Below are positions 34,441 to 46,740 of a DNA stretch of 64,000 nt, in pieces (position 1 is the stretch's first letter; each line of letters begins with the position of its first letter). Under the pieces are notes generated by a model. That model saw only the letters and a list, made by a program, of their open reading frames with translations. It was not told the origin of the DNA and ran no database searches. The stretch spans positions 149,483,744-149,547,743 of the forward strand of contig NC_081407.1 in the NCBI RefSeq assembly GCF_030272615.1, written 5' to 3'. Position numbers and translations under genes: made by a program. The stretch is from Cryptomeria japonica. Taxonomy: Eukaryota; Streptophyta; Pinopsida; Cupressales; Cupressaceae.

Positions 34441-36225
34441 GTATTCTCTTCTTAATTAGAAATGAGGAATTCAAAAGTTGTAGTTTTAGGAGGTTGTCTC
34501 CCTCCTCTTAGATCCCCCCTTATAATTTGGATATTAGGTTTATGAGTTTAAATGGAGTAGCTTGAAGTGGTGGGTTTTTGGATTACTAATTGGAAGCTAC
34601 TAGTGGATTGGCTTCAAATTTTTGTACCTCATGAATTAAAGGTCAACTTTCTTTCCTTACTCATGCTTTTGCCATTGATATAGATATATATTTGTGAGGG
34701 GCATTGGCTAGAATAAATAATTGTGTACCTCTTCCCACCTTGCCTATACAATGTTAGTAGAAAATTTTATATTTGATGTGATGTCTAATCATCCTAAATA
34801 CTAAAAATAAAAATTGTTATGCCTAATAAAATAGGATTTAAAAAAATAAAAAATACCTAGATACTCTCATAGCCTGGCACCACCCTTGCCAACATAAAAA
34901 ATGGATGCCTTCTCTTAAATAATAATAATAAAATTGAGTAGCTATATCATGCACTTTTTCTCAATGGATCAAATCACATCTTTTCAAGTAAAATTCAATC
35001 ATAATATATTACATTTGAATATCAACCAAGGATGTTTTTTCAAGGTAAAGCAATAGTATTATATGTATGGATAATGACTTGTAGAATTCCTAAGAAGTTA
35101 GTATAGTAATCACATTAATAAATTAAAATAAAACTAAAGAAAAAATAAAGAATTTTGCTAAACTAATGCTATAGTCCTATAGCTACATGTTATTATTATA
35201 GATTTACTTGCATGTTCTATGATTAACACCAATTAGTGACTGCATTACATGAATGATTAAATAACAAAATTAAAGTTTTAATACAAAACTAGCTACTAAT
35301 TTAGAATAGCAGAATGGTTGCATACCTCAAGTGGGTCCTTGCTTGGTTAGTTGCACACACAATAAAATTTCAATCAACCAATTCCTCATTGACAATTTAC
35401 TCAAATCAAACTAATATAAGCCTTGATACTTCTATTAGTTTCCTAAAATAAAAATACAAATGTTTAAAATTCATGTTACATTATATTTGTAGAATTTGCA
35501 ATCTATAGACTAACTAACTTAAAATATTTTTGAGTCATAATTACACATATCAAACAATTTCTATAAGGTAGGAAGAGAATTAATCTTGAAGAGGACACAA
35601 AATGAAAACTTAGAAATAAAATCCTAAGATAATTCTCCTAACTTAAAAATTGATCTTGTAGGCATGCATAAATAAATGGTGGAATCATGCAACAAAGTTT
35701 TATTACCATTATTTTATATCAAAGAGTCTGATGGAAAAAGTCATTTACTAGTAGCAAAAGTCTAACTTGAATGCTCTAGTTCCTCTAGATGTGGCTACTC
35801 TAGCTCTACATGTTCATTCTTATTCTTGCTAACCCACAACCCTTTAGCTATAGGTATTGGCACCTGTAATCACATCTTGGTGATATCCCATATTCCTTCT
35901 TTTGTTGCATTTCAAACTAGCTCCTTCAGAATAAACCTTTCAATTATAATTAACACAATCCAACATAACATTAAAAATTTTATGCACACCGATGCGATGA
36001 GCGGGAAGGGAGGAGCGGCGTGAGCTAGGGTTTCAGTGCCTAAGGATTCAGGTGATGGAGACGAAGACAACGAGGCAGATGGTGTTGGGGGGAGCCTCTT
36101 CTCTTTGGCCCAAATTGGTTCCTCTAGACTCCGCGCAAGCTTGTTTGGTCCATAGAATGTGTGGTTTGATTGCGCTAAGGTGTGTGATATGTTTACCTCA
36201 CCCCTGTTCATGTTTCTATGTAGTG
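34441..36225. other. AT-rich DNA; last ~220 bp less AT-rich
   Basis: No recognised gene from 34441 to about 35990. From about 36000 to 36225 composition rises in GC and the plus strand has a stop-poor frame (KDSGDGDEDNEADGVGG). The Copia-type element interrupts this stretch, which resumes at 43523. Confidence 0.4.
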
Positions 36226-36230
36226 AGATC
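36226..36230 (+). repeat. Target-site duplication AGATC, left copy
   Basis: AGATC directly precedes the LTR and recurs at 43518-43522, directly after the other LTR. Confidence 0.9.
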
Positions 36231-38450
36231 TGTTAGACACAATGAACCACTGAGAGGGGGACAAGGCGAATTAGTGGTTCTCAAATCTTTCCCCTTTAGC
36301 AATCCTATGTGAGCATACTGGTTATTAGATCTAACTATGAACACACTCACCGGTTAGTGAGGAGACCAACACAAATGCAAACACTCACAAGGATACATCA
36401 CATAACACTAGCATATACGAGTGAAACCCAATATGGGAAAAAACTTAGTGAGCAATGCTACTAGAGTCTACTACTCCAATCCAGCCTCACAATAAAAAAA
36501 AAGTTACAAATTTTAGGGCACCAACCCAAGGAGCACCAACCCCTACTTGATTTATGGGCTACAAACCAAAGGAGCACCAACTGCTGACTTTAGGGAACCA
36601 ACCCAAGGAGCTACAACTCACTGTTCACAATATAGAACATTAAATACAAGGTAGTAACCTAGTTACAAGTGAATCTTGTAACAACTGAATACAATCTTCC
36701 CTATCGGTAAGGTACCTCCTCAGCCTTACCAGCTCTTTGCACACTATCACTGAATCTTCACCAACTTAGTCACTATCCTACTGGTTCTTCTCTTCTTACT
36801 CACTCCTTTCTCTCCTCACTATTTTTGCTTACCGTTTCACCTTTCTCTCTGCTGGTTCTCGCTTCCTTCAGCACTTTGCTGCTCTCCATTGGTACTATAC
36901 TTAGTCAGTTCTATGCCTGCCTACTCTACAATTTCCTTCACCTTTGCTCTCCTAGTATGGACACTACCGGTTCTACTCTTCTACCAGTTGAACACTTGAA
37001 TGTGATTCTCCCTCACTCTGACTCTCTTCTTAGATATCTGTTGAGCGCTTGGCTGTTTTGTTCTTACGTGTAAAAGTAACACTTAGTCACCTGGAAACAA
37101 CATAATCTTCTTCCCTTCAGCAGCCCCATCTATCTCTCAGGTTCACACATTTATAACCCACACTTCCCTCCAAAAACCAATTCAAACTTGGCACCTTTGG
37201 GTTTTCTCCACTGTTCACGAGACACATCAAGTCCAATCAACTCTGGTCGGATCACAAATCAAAGATCTATTTGTACATATCCACCATTTACATGCCTTCT
37301 AGAACACACCTCCTTTCTTCAGCAACCTGCAACCATTCTATTGGCTTTGCTAAGACAACTGCCATAAATAGCCCAGCTGTCTCCTTCCCCTACATTGATC
37401 CGCACAACCAATTTGTCTTGGATCTCAAGCCACACAACTCTACACCTCTACCTCAAACTTTGTAGTCACCATTAATGTCAAACCAATCACAACTACCACA
37501 CTGACCTTACTTCACAAACCTATACATGTTCATCTGCCACTTCATGGATGTTTTCCATTTCATCCTAATGTTTCATCACTGTCAGTATCCACCTCATCAC
37601 ACTATTCTCTTGGTTCATGCCTAGTCACCGAACACCCACATAACTGGTTTCATCTACCAGTAAGAAAACCCTACTGGCTTATGACACCTTTCCAGTTTTC
37701 CTTCTTGTCATGACCTTGTCTATTTTGTCAGTGTAACCCTCAAACTGGTCTTCAGACATGTCAATCCAATACATGCACATTCTCATCAGGTAGGAGTCTT
37801 CTACACCTGCACCTTGTCAATATTACCGGTGGGATTTCATATCGGTTATCACTCTTGATGACATCATGTCATCAACATTCAATGAGCTCCATCTTTATCA
37901 AGTGAGAACCTTATCTTCCTTGTCTCTTCTCTTATGTTTCACCAGTTGACAGAACATGTCAACTATCACTAATGTAGATTCCGGTTAATGTGTCTGCCAG
38001 AGGGCAACACACTTCTTGTCGGTGAGACACATTGATGACACCAAGTCATCACACTCCAAATGTTTTGCATCAACCTCTCTTCAGTATTCCAGTATCCCAT
38101 GTATATTCTTGTAGACTCTCCATCATTCTTCTTCATCAACCTAATTCTACTCTCATCTAGTTTGTCAAGATGACAAACACGTCATCTCAACTCCTCATTC
38201 ATCCTTCACTGTCCTGGTAGCACACCTTGCATGTCCTGTGTGTATTTATGATCTCATACTCCTACTTCTCTTCCAGTGTACCAAGCAGTATTCTGCCACT
38301 TCAACATGACCAATGCTCACCATGTAATCTCTTGACCTTGGTTGTATGCAACATCATATCGACAGCTTCTTGTTCACTAGCTGACATCAATGTTAGTGAT
38401 ACCATTAACATCCTATACTGGTTGACATCAATGACAACACAATGCCAACA
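36231..38450 (-). repeat. 3' LTR of the Copia-type element
   Basis: 2,220 bp. On the minus strand it begins TGTTGGCATTGTGTTG and ends GTGTCTAACA. It contains many ACCGGT/ACCAGT words. Confidence 0.9.
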
Positions 38451-38462
38451 ATCTCCCCCTTT
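38451..38462 (-). other. Polypurine tract
   Basis: AAAGGGGGAGAT on the minus strand, directly before the 3' LTR's TGTTGG, is the classical plus-strand primer site of plant Copia elements. Confidence 0.85.
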
Positions 38463-39497
38463 GGCATTGATGTCAACACATGTAGTATCCAGTATACTAC
38501 AGTAACTTTCTCCCCCTTTGACAACAATGGCAAAGGGAACTGTCAGGATAACATTTCTCCTTGTATCTACTGAATACTGACAGGAATATTTCTTCCTTTA
38601 ATATCAGGTGCATCTCCCTCTTTGAAGCTTATGCAGGACATCATCTCAAACAACAATTCTTGAGATGGAAAGCTCGGGTACCAAACAACCCTTTACAACA
38701 AACACCGGTCTCTCTCCTTCTTTGAGCATTTACTTGATCATCTTTTGTGTTCAATCTATCTGATATCAATCTGAGGATATAGTTCTGAACTCCTCATGAA
38801 CCACAAATTTTTTGTCTTAATTTCTCATCTGCCAAATTTCAAAAATGGTACTCACCTTAGTACCTGTATCCTCTACCATCATGATCACAAAGCCAACTAT
38901 CCAACCGATTGACTCAAAAGGATGCATCCACATGAGATCAACTACCAGACCAATACATGTCATTCAGGTCCTTTCCAATAACACCTGAGACATAACCACA
39001 TTCATCCAGGCCTTTAGAGTTACTACAATGATCCCTCAACTTGTTGACTTACATATCTGAGCAACATTCATCAACATCTATGTCAATAACATGCTTCACA
39101 AACCGGTCTCTTGTCTCTACCAGGTCACTTTCCTATTTAACTTTGTTTCCCAGATCTAGTTTCCTCTTCTACCATTCATTTCACCTGTAGCAGTAGACCA
39201 TCTTCCATGTTTAGTCAAAGCGATAACTAGATACACACATGACCATCTTATTTCTTCCTCTTACCGATAGTAGCTTGTTCATTTCCTTGACCACTTTCAA
39301 CTAAGGGGTGAATGATCTGATCAATATGTAACTCCCCCTAAGTCTTGGATTTCCTTTAGATTATAGGAGATATAACTTGTGCATTAAATGCACAATGTCA
39401 TTCCATGGTCCTATTTACCCACTCCTTTCTCCATGTCTACATAACCTCACTTTTCTTCCCCTTTTTCAGTCTGGGGAGCAGATTTATTCTTCTCCTG
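38463..39497. other. Non-coding internal region of the Copia-type element
   Basis: About 1 kb between the gag frame and the polypurine tract, where pol would lie in a full element. No pol domain was recognised on either strand. Confidence 0.6.
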
Positions 39498-41211
39498 CTA
39501 ATTGATCCTTGCAATTCTAGATTCTCCATTACAGTCAGAAGTAGTGCTATAGTAGCACACAACATCCACCCCAACCTCATGATTGGGGAACCTTCTAACA
39601 TACCGGTTTGCTCCTCCTTTTCTGACCATGCCATTTTGGTTCGTTACCGGTTTCCTTGAATTCCTTGCATGTGCAGGAACAAATTTCATCTTGTTCCATA
39701 TAGGTCTTTGTTGCTCATATGTCTTATAACTGCCTCTAAGTTGATTAGGATGGTTCCACCAGTTGCCATATGAAGGTGAGTTCCTCTTCCTACATTCATA
39801 ATTTCTATGGCCAAATCCGTTGTAATCATAGCATACAACATTTGCATTTCTAGGAATAGTAAGTGGATTCTTGTTAGAATGACTGGGAGTGGGCATATGC
39901 ATGTTTCTACATTCTAATATCTTATGCTCAAATGCATTTCTTCTCTTGGAATCTAACATGCTATTCCTAGGAGAAATACCTTTTCTATTCTTAGGCCTCA
40001 TTTTACATTCATCTTCCCTATGGACAAAATATTTATATCTTAAAAAAAATTGAAGAGAGAAGGCTTATTACTTACAAATTTATTTTGCCAAACATGAGGT
40101 GTTCTTACCGGTTTGGCATCTTCATTTTTCTTTCTCTGAGAATGGGTCCAGGGTTGTCCATTCTCTACATATCTTTCATTTGTTCTCTTCTTCTACCATG
40201 CTTGTCTTAACTTGGTGGCAACATCATTTATTTGTCTTCTACCAGTAGGAGGTCTTCCCCTTTTCATGCTACCGGTAACACTGTCTTCCCTCATCTTTCC
40301 TTTTCCTTTTAGATCTGCATTGTTTCTCCATGCAACATCATTCTTCATTCTCAACTTGAATTCATCTTGACATTTCTTATGTTCCTTTCTGAGACTCTCA
40401 ATCTCTTCCTTCATCTTTTGACATTCCTTGTCCTTTGTTTCCAATTCTAGCTAGAGATCCTCACACCTTCTTTCCTTATCATCGAAGACTGATTTCAACT
40501 CACTAGTCAGTCCTTTTGCCTCTTCAAGTTGAGAAGTCAATATGTAGATATTTTTATTTGATTCTTCAAGGCATATTTCAACTAGCTGCATTCATCATGA
40601 ACTGAAGCTTTGTAATTTTTAAAATCCTTTCTAACACTTTGTAGCTCATCTAGTGCAATTACAAGTTCACATTCAAGATCTACTTTGGCTTCATCTTCAT
40701 CATCACTCCCAAACACATCTTGCTGGTGGGATCTATCAAACTTGTCACACTTTGATGTGTGTCAATCAATTTCAGTCTCTCGTGCCATGAAGAGATGAGT
40801 TTCCTCTTCATCAAAACTACAACAACTGATGGATCTGCTGTCAATACTTCCACATGTGTCAACATTATTGTTCTCCATGCTTCCACAGTCTGATTCAGCA
40901 GTGCATGGCTCATTTCCATAAAGCATCTTCAATCTATCCCATAGACTCTTTTCTGTTTTGCATCTATCCACTTGTGAGGAGACATCACCGGTGAGCCCAC
41001 TGAATATAGCCTTCATGGATTCTTCATTACATAACCATCTTCTTTCTTCTTTAGTGCTGGTGGGGGGACATACATTCCTAGGGAGACCATTTACAACTGC
41101 CATCTAGACATCATAACCTAGGGAGGATAGAAAGACTTCCATTATGCAACTCCAAATAGCATAGTTTGAACCATCAAACAATGGAGCAAGGATTGACACC
41201 AAACAAACCAT
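39498..41211 (-). pseudogene. Copia-type gag with long coiled-coil middle
   Basis: An ATG at 41211 opens VSILAPLFDGSNYAIW, the usual start of Copia gag. A TAG where Trp is expected (near 41104) interrupts, then MAVVNGLPRN and SLWDRLKMLYGNE follow. After an acidic stretch, the middle (about 40690-40250) is a likely coiled coil (KTKDKECQKMKEEIESLRKE-like heptads). The C-terminus is basic and holds CYDYNGFGHRNYEC (about 39840-39799), a zinc knuckle whose second Cys is Tyr. Several stops or shifts separate the pieces. The protein would form particles; the altered knuckle should weaken RNA binding. Confidence 0.75.
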
Positions 41212-41269
41212 TGTGTCCTTAGGCCGAAATCTACCCAGGTTTGAGAACAGTCTTCTAACTGGGAACCTA

Positions 41270-41282
41270 GGCTCCGATACCA
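41270..41282 (-). other. Primer-binding site of the Copia-type element
   Basis: TGGTATCGGAGCC on the minus strand, two bases inside the 5' LTR, matches the initiator-Met tRNA type site (usual form TGGTATCAGAGCC) with one change. Confidence 0.9.
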
Positions 41283-41284
41283 AT

Positions 41285-43517
41285 TGTTAGACACAATGCA
41301 ACACTGAGAGGGGGAGGGGGTGAATCAATGGATCTCAAATATTTTCCCTTTAGAAATCCTATGTGAGCATACTGGTTATTAGATCTAACTATGAATAGAC
41401 TCACTTGTTAGTGAGGAGACTAACACAAATCCAAACACTCACAAGGAGACATCACATAACACTAGAATATACAAGGGAAACCCAATATGGGAAAAACCTT
41501 GGTGAGCAATGCTGCTGGAGTCTACTGCTCCAATCCAACCTCACAATAAAAACACAGTTACAAATTTTAGGGCAACAACCCAAGGAGCACCAACCCCTAC
41601 CTGATTTATGGGCTACAACCCAAAGGAGCACCAACCCCTGACTTTAGGGCACCAACCCTAGGAGCTACAACCCCTGCACTGAGCTACAACTCAGTGTTCA
41701 CAATATAGAACATCAAATACAAGGTAGTAATCTAGTTACAAGTGAATCTTGTCACTACTGAATACAATCTTCCCTACTAGTAAGGTATCTCCTTAGCCTT
41801 ACCAGTTCTCTTCACACTCTGACTGAATCTTCACCAGCTTAGTCACTGTCCTCTTAGTTCTTCTCTTCTTACTCACTCCTTTCTCTCCTCACTGTTGCTT
41901 CTTACCGTTTCACCTTTCTCTCTATCGGTTCTCGCTTCCTTCAGCACTCTACTGCTCTCCACTAGTACTATACTTAGTTGGTTCTATGCCTGCCTACTCT
42001 GCAGTTTGCTTCACCTTTGCTATCCCAGTATGGACACTACTAGTTTTGCTCTTCTACTGGTTGAACACTTCAACGTGATTCTCCCTCACTCTTACTCTCT
42101 TCTCAGATATCTGTTGAGCCCTTGGCTATTTTTCTCTTATGTGCAGAAGTAACACTTATTCACTTGGCAACAACATAATCTTCTTCCCTTCAACAACCCC
42201 ATCTATCTCTCAGGCTCACGTATTTATAACCCCGACTTCCTGCCAAAAACCAATTCAAACTTGGCACCTTTGGGTTTTCTCTACTGATCACAAGACACAC
42301 TGAATCCAATCAAATCTGACCAGATCACAAATCAGAGATGTCTATCTGTACATATCCACCATTTACATGCCTTCCAAAACATGCCTTCTTTCTTTAGCAA
42401 CCTGTAACCATTCTATCATCTTTTCTCAGATAATCGTCATAAATAGCCCAGCTCTCTCCTTCGCCTACTTCGATCTGTATAACCAATCTGTCTTGGATCT
42501 CAAGCCGCACAACTCTTCACCTCTACCTCGATCTTTGTAGTCACCATTAATGTCAGACCAATCACAACTACCTCACCAACCTTACTTTAGCAACCTATGC
42601 ATGTTTCATCTGCCACTTCATGCACATTTTCCATTTCATCCTTATGTGGCATCACTGTTGGTATCCACCTCATCACACTATTCTGTCGGTTCATGCCTAG
42701 TCACCAAACACCCACATAACCGGTAAGCAAACCCTACTAGCTTATGACACCTTTCGAATTGTCCTTCTTGTCATGACCTTCTCTATTCTACGAGTGTAAC
42801 CCTCAAACCAGTCTTCAAACATGTCAATCCAATACATGCACATTCTCATTAGGTAGGAGTCTTTTGCACTTGCACCTTGTCAATATTACCGGTGGGCTTT
42901 CATACTGGTTACCACTCTTGATGACATAATTTAATCACCATTCAACAAGCTCCATCTTTATGAAGTGAGAACTTATCTTCCTTATCTCTTCTCTGATGTT
43001 TCACTGGTTGACATAACATGTCAACTATCACCAATCCAGATTCAGGTTAATGTGTTTACCAGAGGGAAACATGATTTCCTTCTTGTCGGTGATTCACATT
43101 GATGACACCAAGTCATCACACTCCAACTGTTCTGCATCAACCTCTCTTCAGTATTCAGGTATCCCATGTATATTCCTATAGACTCTCCATCATTCTTCTT
43201 CATCAACCCAATTCTACTCTCATCTGGTTTGTCAAGATGACAAACACATAATCTCAACTCCTCCTTCATCCTTCATTGTCTTGGTAGCACACCTTGCATG
43301 TCCGATGTGTATTTCTTATCTCATACTCCTACTTCTCTTCTAGTGTACCAAGCAGTATTATGCCACTTCAGCATGACCAATGCTCACCATGTAATATCTT
43401 CGCCTTGGTTGTATGCAACATCATATCGACAACTTCTTGTTCACTAGCTGACATCAATGTCAGTGATACTGTTAACATCCTATACAGGTTGATATCAGTG
43501 ACAACACAATGCCAACA
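41285..43517 (-). repeat. 5' LTR of the Copia-type element
   Basis: 2,233 bp, same ends as the other LTR. The two LTRs align along their whole length with scattered substitutions and small indels. Confidence 0.9.
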
Positions 43518-43522
43518 AGATC
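43518..43522 (+). repeat. Target-site duplication AGATC, right copy
   Basis: Matches 36226-36230 exactly. Confidence 0.9.
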
Positions 43523-43708
43523 ACTATGCTTCTGTATGTCTGTTGTTCATTTCTCTTTGGAGATGAACCTTGATGGGTGCCTTTGATCTGGTGCTATGGT
43601 GTCTTGGCTTTGATGCCCTTTGTCTGGCTAAGCTATCGATCCCTCTAAGGGACTAGTGGAGCTATTTTTCCCCTCTCTGCCTAGTCATATGTTTTTGGTG
43701 GTGCAGGT

Positions 43709-44098
43709 TTGCCCTTGGTGTCCTACGATGAGTTGCAGACTATTCTGCGTGGCTTTCTCAGACCCACGCGGGAGGATCCCCTATCCCTTTTTGTTTATGT
43801 GGGTCTCAAGAAGCAGGGCTCTATGTGGTCTTGGCAGAGTATGGTTGTTTTGGAGGGGTTGTCCTTTTCTCTTTCCCCTTGTTCTCTTGGATCTACCTTG
43901 GTTAGAGTTTTCTCTCTATTGAAGATGGAGAGGATTTATCTAGATGTGAATGGTTTGTTCGGGCTCTCTACCATTTCTTGTGAGGGAGTCTATGTGTTTT
44001 TGAGGGATCTTCCTCTCGATCTTGAGACTGGGTTGGTCGAATTTTCCCCTGTTCTAGTTTTCCCTCCTTTTGTGGTGGAGGAGCTCTTTCTTTACTAG
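43709..44098 (+). CDS. Unrecognised ORF in the split host sequence
   Basis: A 129-codon frame with LVSYDELQTILRGF and YVGLKKQGSMWSW at the start, then a Val/Leu-rich region. It is less AT-rich than the surroundings. A near-open frame continues past 44098 to about 44370. It is part of the DNA that the Copia-type element split at 36226/43518. No family recognised; it may be a relic of another element. Confidence 0.25.
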   Translation: MPLVSYDELQTILRGFLRPTREDPLSLFVYVGLKKQGSMWSWQSMVVLEGLSFSLSPCSLGSTLVRVFSLLKMERIYLDVNGLFGLSTISCEGVYVFLRDLPLDLETGLVEFSPVLVFPPFVVEELFLY

Positions 44099-44813
44099 TC
44101 CATGACTGTTATATGGGTGATTTTGATCTTCTCTCTTCCCAGCCTATCTGAAGTGGCCCTTTCTCCCATAGAGGCGAAGATCTGGTGGTTGGGAGTGGTC
44201 GGGTTTCTGCCTGCTACAAGAGTGTCTCTGAGGCTAATGTTTTACCTTCTTTCTATTCCCATTGAGGTGGATCTATTCCCTATTGAGGTGGGGAGATGGT
44301 GGGAGAAGGTCTTTTGGGTGAGGATGTTGCTCAAGTTGCTAGTTGAGGCCACCTACCATTTCTTTCATGGTTAGGGTTGGGTTTTTTTTAACCATGCTTT
44401 CCAGTTTCTTTTGGGGTTTGAGGGAGACTTCAAAACCCTCCTTGTGTATGTCATGAAGGTTAGGGGAGCCTTTGAAAACACCCATGTGTGCTTTCAGATT
44501 TCTCTCTTGTGTCTTGGTTGTGGGAGTGTTGTTCGTTCCATATGCATGCTGGATGCTACCAATTTTTAAGGGCCCATCTTGGCCAATGATGGTTTTTGGT
44601 TAAGAGTTAGTTGTACTGTTGGTAAGCTGATGACTATGTTACTAGTTATGGAAGCCAATCCAAAACCCTTAATGAAGGTTAGGGGAGCCTTGTAAAACCC
44701 TTGTTTCTGTGTTAGGGACACTTTGTGTCCTGTTTGTGGCTTGGCTGCTAGTTCGCTGATATTCTTTTCTTTTAGCAACATTTTTATGTGGGTTCTAGAT
44801 CCCAGTAAAATTT

Positions 44814-44901
44814 GAGGGTTTCGGGTCCCTTCAAAACCTGTGGGGTTTTGGGTCCCCTCAAAACTTGTTTATGGGGTTTCTGGTCCCCCCAAAACCTATT
44901 T
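44814..44901 (+). repeat. Three tandem ~29-bp repeats
   Basis: Units of the form GGGTTTYGGGTCCCYYCAAAACCTGT repeat three times with changes. Shorter related words (GGTTAGGGGAGCCTT) occur at 44460 and 44680. Confidence 0.8.
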
Positions 44902-46079
44902 ACCCTTAATCAAAAACATTATCATCACAATTTTAGCAATACAACATACATATGCAAACATTTATCAAATTATCAACAATTAAGTTTAGTGCTTCAAATT
45001 TAACATAGATTTTTGGAAATATTAGTGAATGCCATGGAAATGTTTAGAGGTATTAACAAGACACAAGCAATAAACATAATTAGAAGTAGAAATTTTAAGG
45101 CTCATCAATTTTTAGTTGTTTTATATTCATTTACATTGATTTCCATGCATTAACATTATCATATCATCATTTATGCAAATTCAAATATCATCAATATTTA
45201 TACATCATTTATAAATTCACACCCATGTGTCTATACATTTGTTCACTACATTGGAATTACCACTCTTTTTTTCTCCCATGAGCATATCTTGATTGATCCC
45301 CCATACTCAAAATTTAAAATTCTAATTTCTAAACTTAAATCTGCCAACCTAATTGTCATTATGATCTAATTTGACACAATTTTCGCAAGTTATTATTGTC
45401 ATGGTATTAAAGATATTAATTTATGAAAATAAAATATATAAAACAATGATATAATAATACAAGGAGAAAGCACTAGAGAAAATAATATTTTCCAAGAAAT
45501 AATAAATCTTAGTTATTATCATAATCACACAAGCCATCTACAAGTATGCATTTTGTCTTCAATCATTCACTTAAATTTGTAAATTTGGTTTATACAAGGT
45601 GTTGATGTAAGACAACTTCATCCTAGAAATCCAACAATCTATCCCAGGTTGGTTTTAAGCATTGCCTTGACATACATAAACATAGAGAAGATGAAGTTCA
45701 ACATATCTTTGTTGCAAATTTCTATCAATTCATTCCCATAGTGCTTAAGTTAAATCACTAAAAAATTGAATTTGATCTATAAAATTTTTTGGCACTACAC
45801 AAAGCTTGATACATTTACAAAATTGGAAGTATTAATTTTGTAATCATTGGCAATTGGACTTTGTGCAACGCCAATTCTTCATCATTTTTTTAATGCTATG
45901 TGTATCTATCTAGCTATTTAATTCTATATTTATTAATTATTTATCAATCTAAGTAACCAATTAAATCTAAGTTAATTATATGATTATTGTTAACATTATT
46001 TATTAGCTTATATTTAAGTAAAATGGATTATATTTCTTCACATTACAATCCCACCCATTGGGTTGTTGGACATCTCAAC
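44902..46079. other. AT-rich DNA, nothing recognised
   Basis: No supported feature. Confidence 0.5.
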
Positions 46080-46740
46080 TTATATGCCAAAATGCTTTGA
46101 CTCAAAATATTTTTTGAATACCAAAGTTAATGTGAAATCATGATACCCAAATATATTTGGGTTTAAACATAAGATAAAAGATTTGATTGATAAAAAATTA
46201 ATTGACTTAGAAGTAATAAACAATGGGGGTAGCAAACTTGTTGCTGTTCCAAGAAAAATATTCAAATAAACATTAATCCTTTTCTATAACATGGTCAATG
46301 TAGTCATGTGGAAACACATAAAATATGAAGAAACGGGTGAAGAGATGTTGGACACATCATCACAATCCTATGGGGAACTTATTATGGTTATGAATGAGCA
46401 ATCAAATGCATCTTCATTTTTTATCCATAACACTTTCTGGCGATTGAATCCATACCATGGATTTCTTTGCATCATGGGAGCTATATTGTGTCGAGATATT
46501 TCAATAATAATCATGATCATGGATCACACTTCATTATATGTATTAAAGATTTTTTATTTAATTATCACTTGCAACAAGATCAATGCACATTTTGAAGTTG
46601 CTTCTAATAACATCATGCAAGGCACAATAGTACCTAGAAGACACTTTGATAAGTACTTGATGATCTTTTCCTATCTATAAAATAGCCACTTGAAAATTAA
46701 GGCCCAATACTCTAAAATAGACTAAACATTCTCCCCTATG
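46080..46740 (+). repeat. Dispersed repeat family, copy B start
   Basis: This block resembles 52430-53130 and, in its last half, 47850-48110. It contains an LRR-like tail (VASNNIMQGTIVPRRHF at about 46595-46645) comparable with the end of the LRR relic at 17060-17093, so the family may derive partly from an LRR gene. The 129-codon frame at 46291-46680 is not clearly a gene. Confidence 0.55.

Larger units (their letters stand above)
36231..43517 (-). mobile_element. Complete-ended, gag-only Copia-type LTR element
   Basis: The 7,287-bp element has two LTRs (36231-38450 and 41285-43517), a primer-binding site, a polypurine tract and a perfect 5-bp duplication. The 2.8-kb internal region encodes only a gag-like protein; protease, integrase, RT and RNase H are missing. 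It is therefore non-autonomous and would need enzymes from a related element. LTR starts compared by eye are roughly 90% alike, suggesting an old insertion. Confidence 0.9.

Noticed and set aside
36825-37465. Plus-strand ORFs in the Copia LTR (and twins at 41895 and 43294)
   Set aside because: They recur because the LTRs repeat, and lie antisense to the element; nothing suggests a protein.
46291-46680. 129-codon ORF
   Set aside because: Lies in a repeat block; related copies at 47.9 and 52.9 kb do not keep the frame, and only the LRR-like tail looks meaningful.
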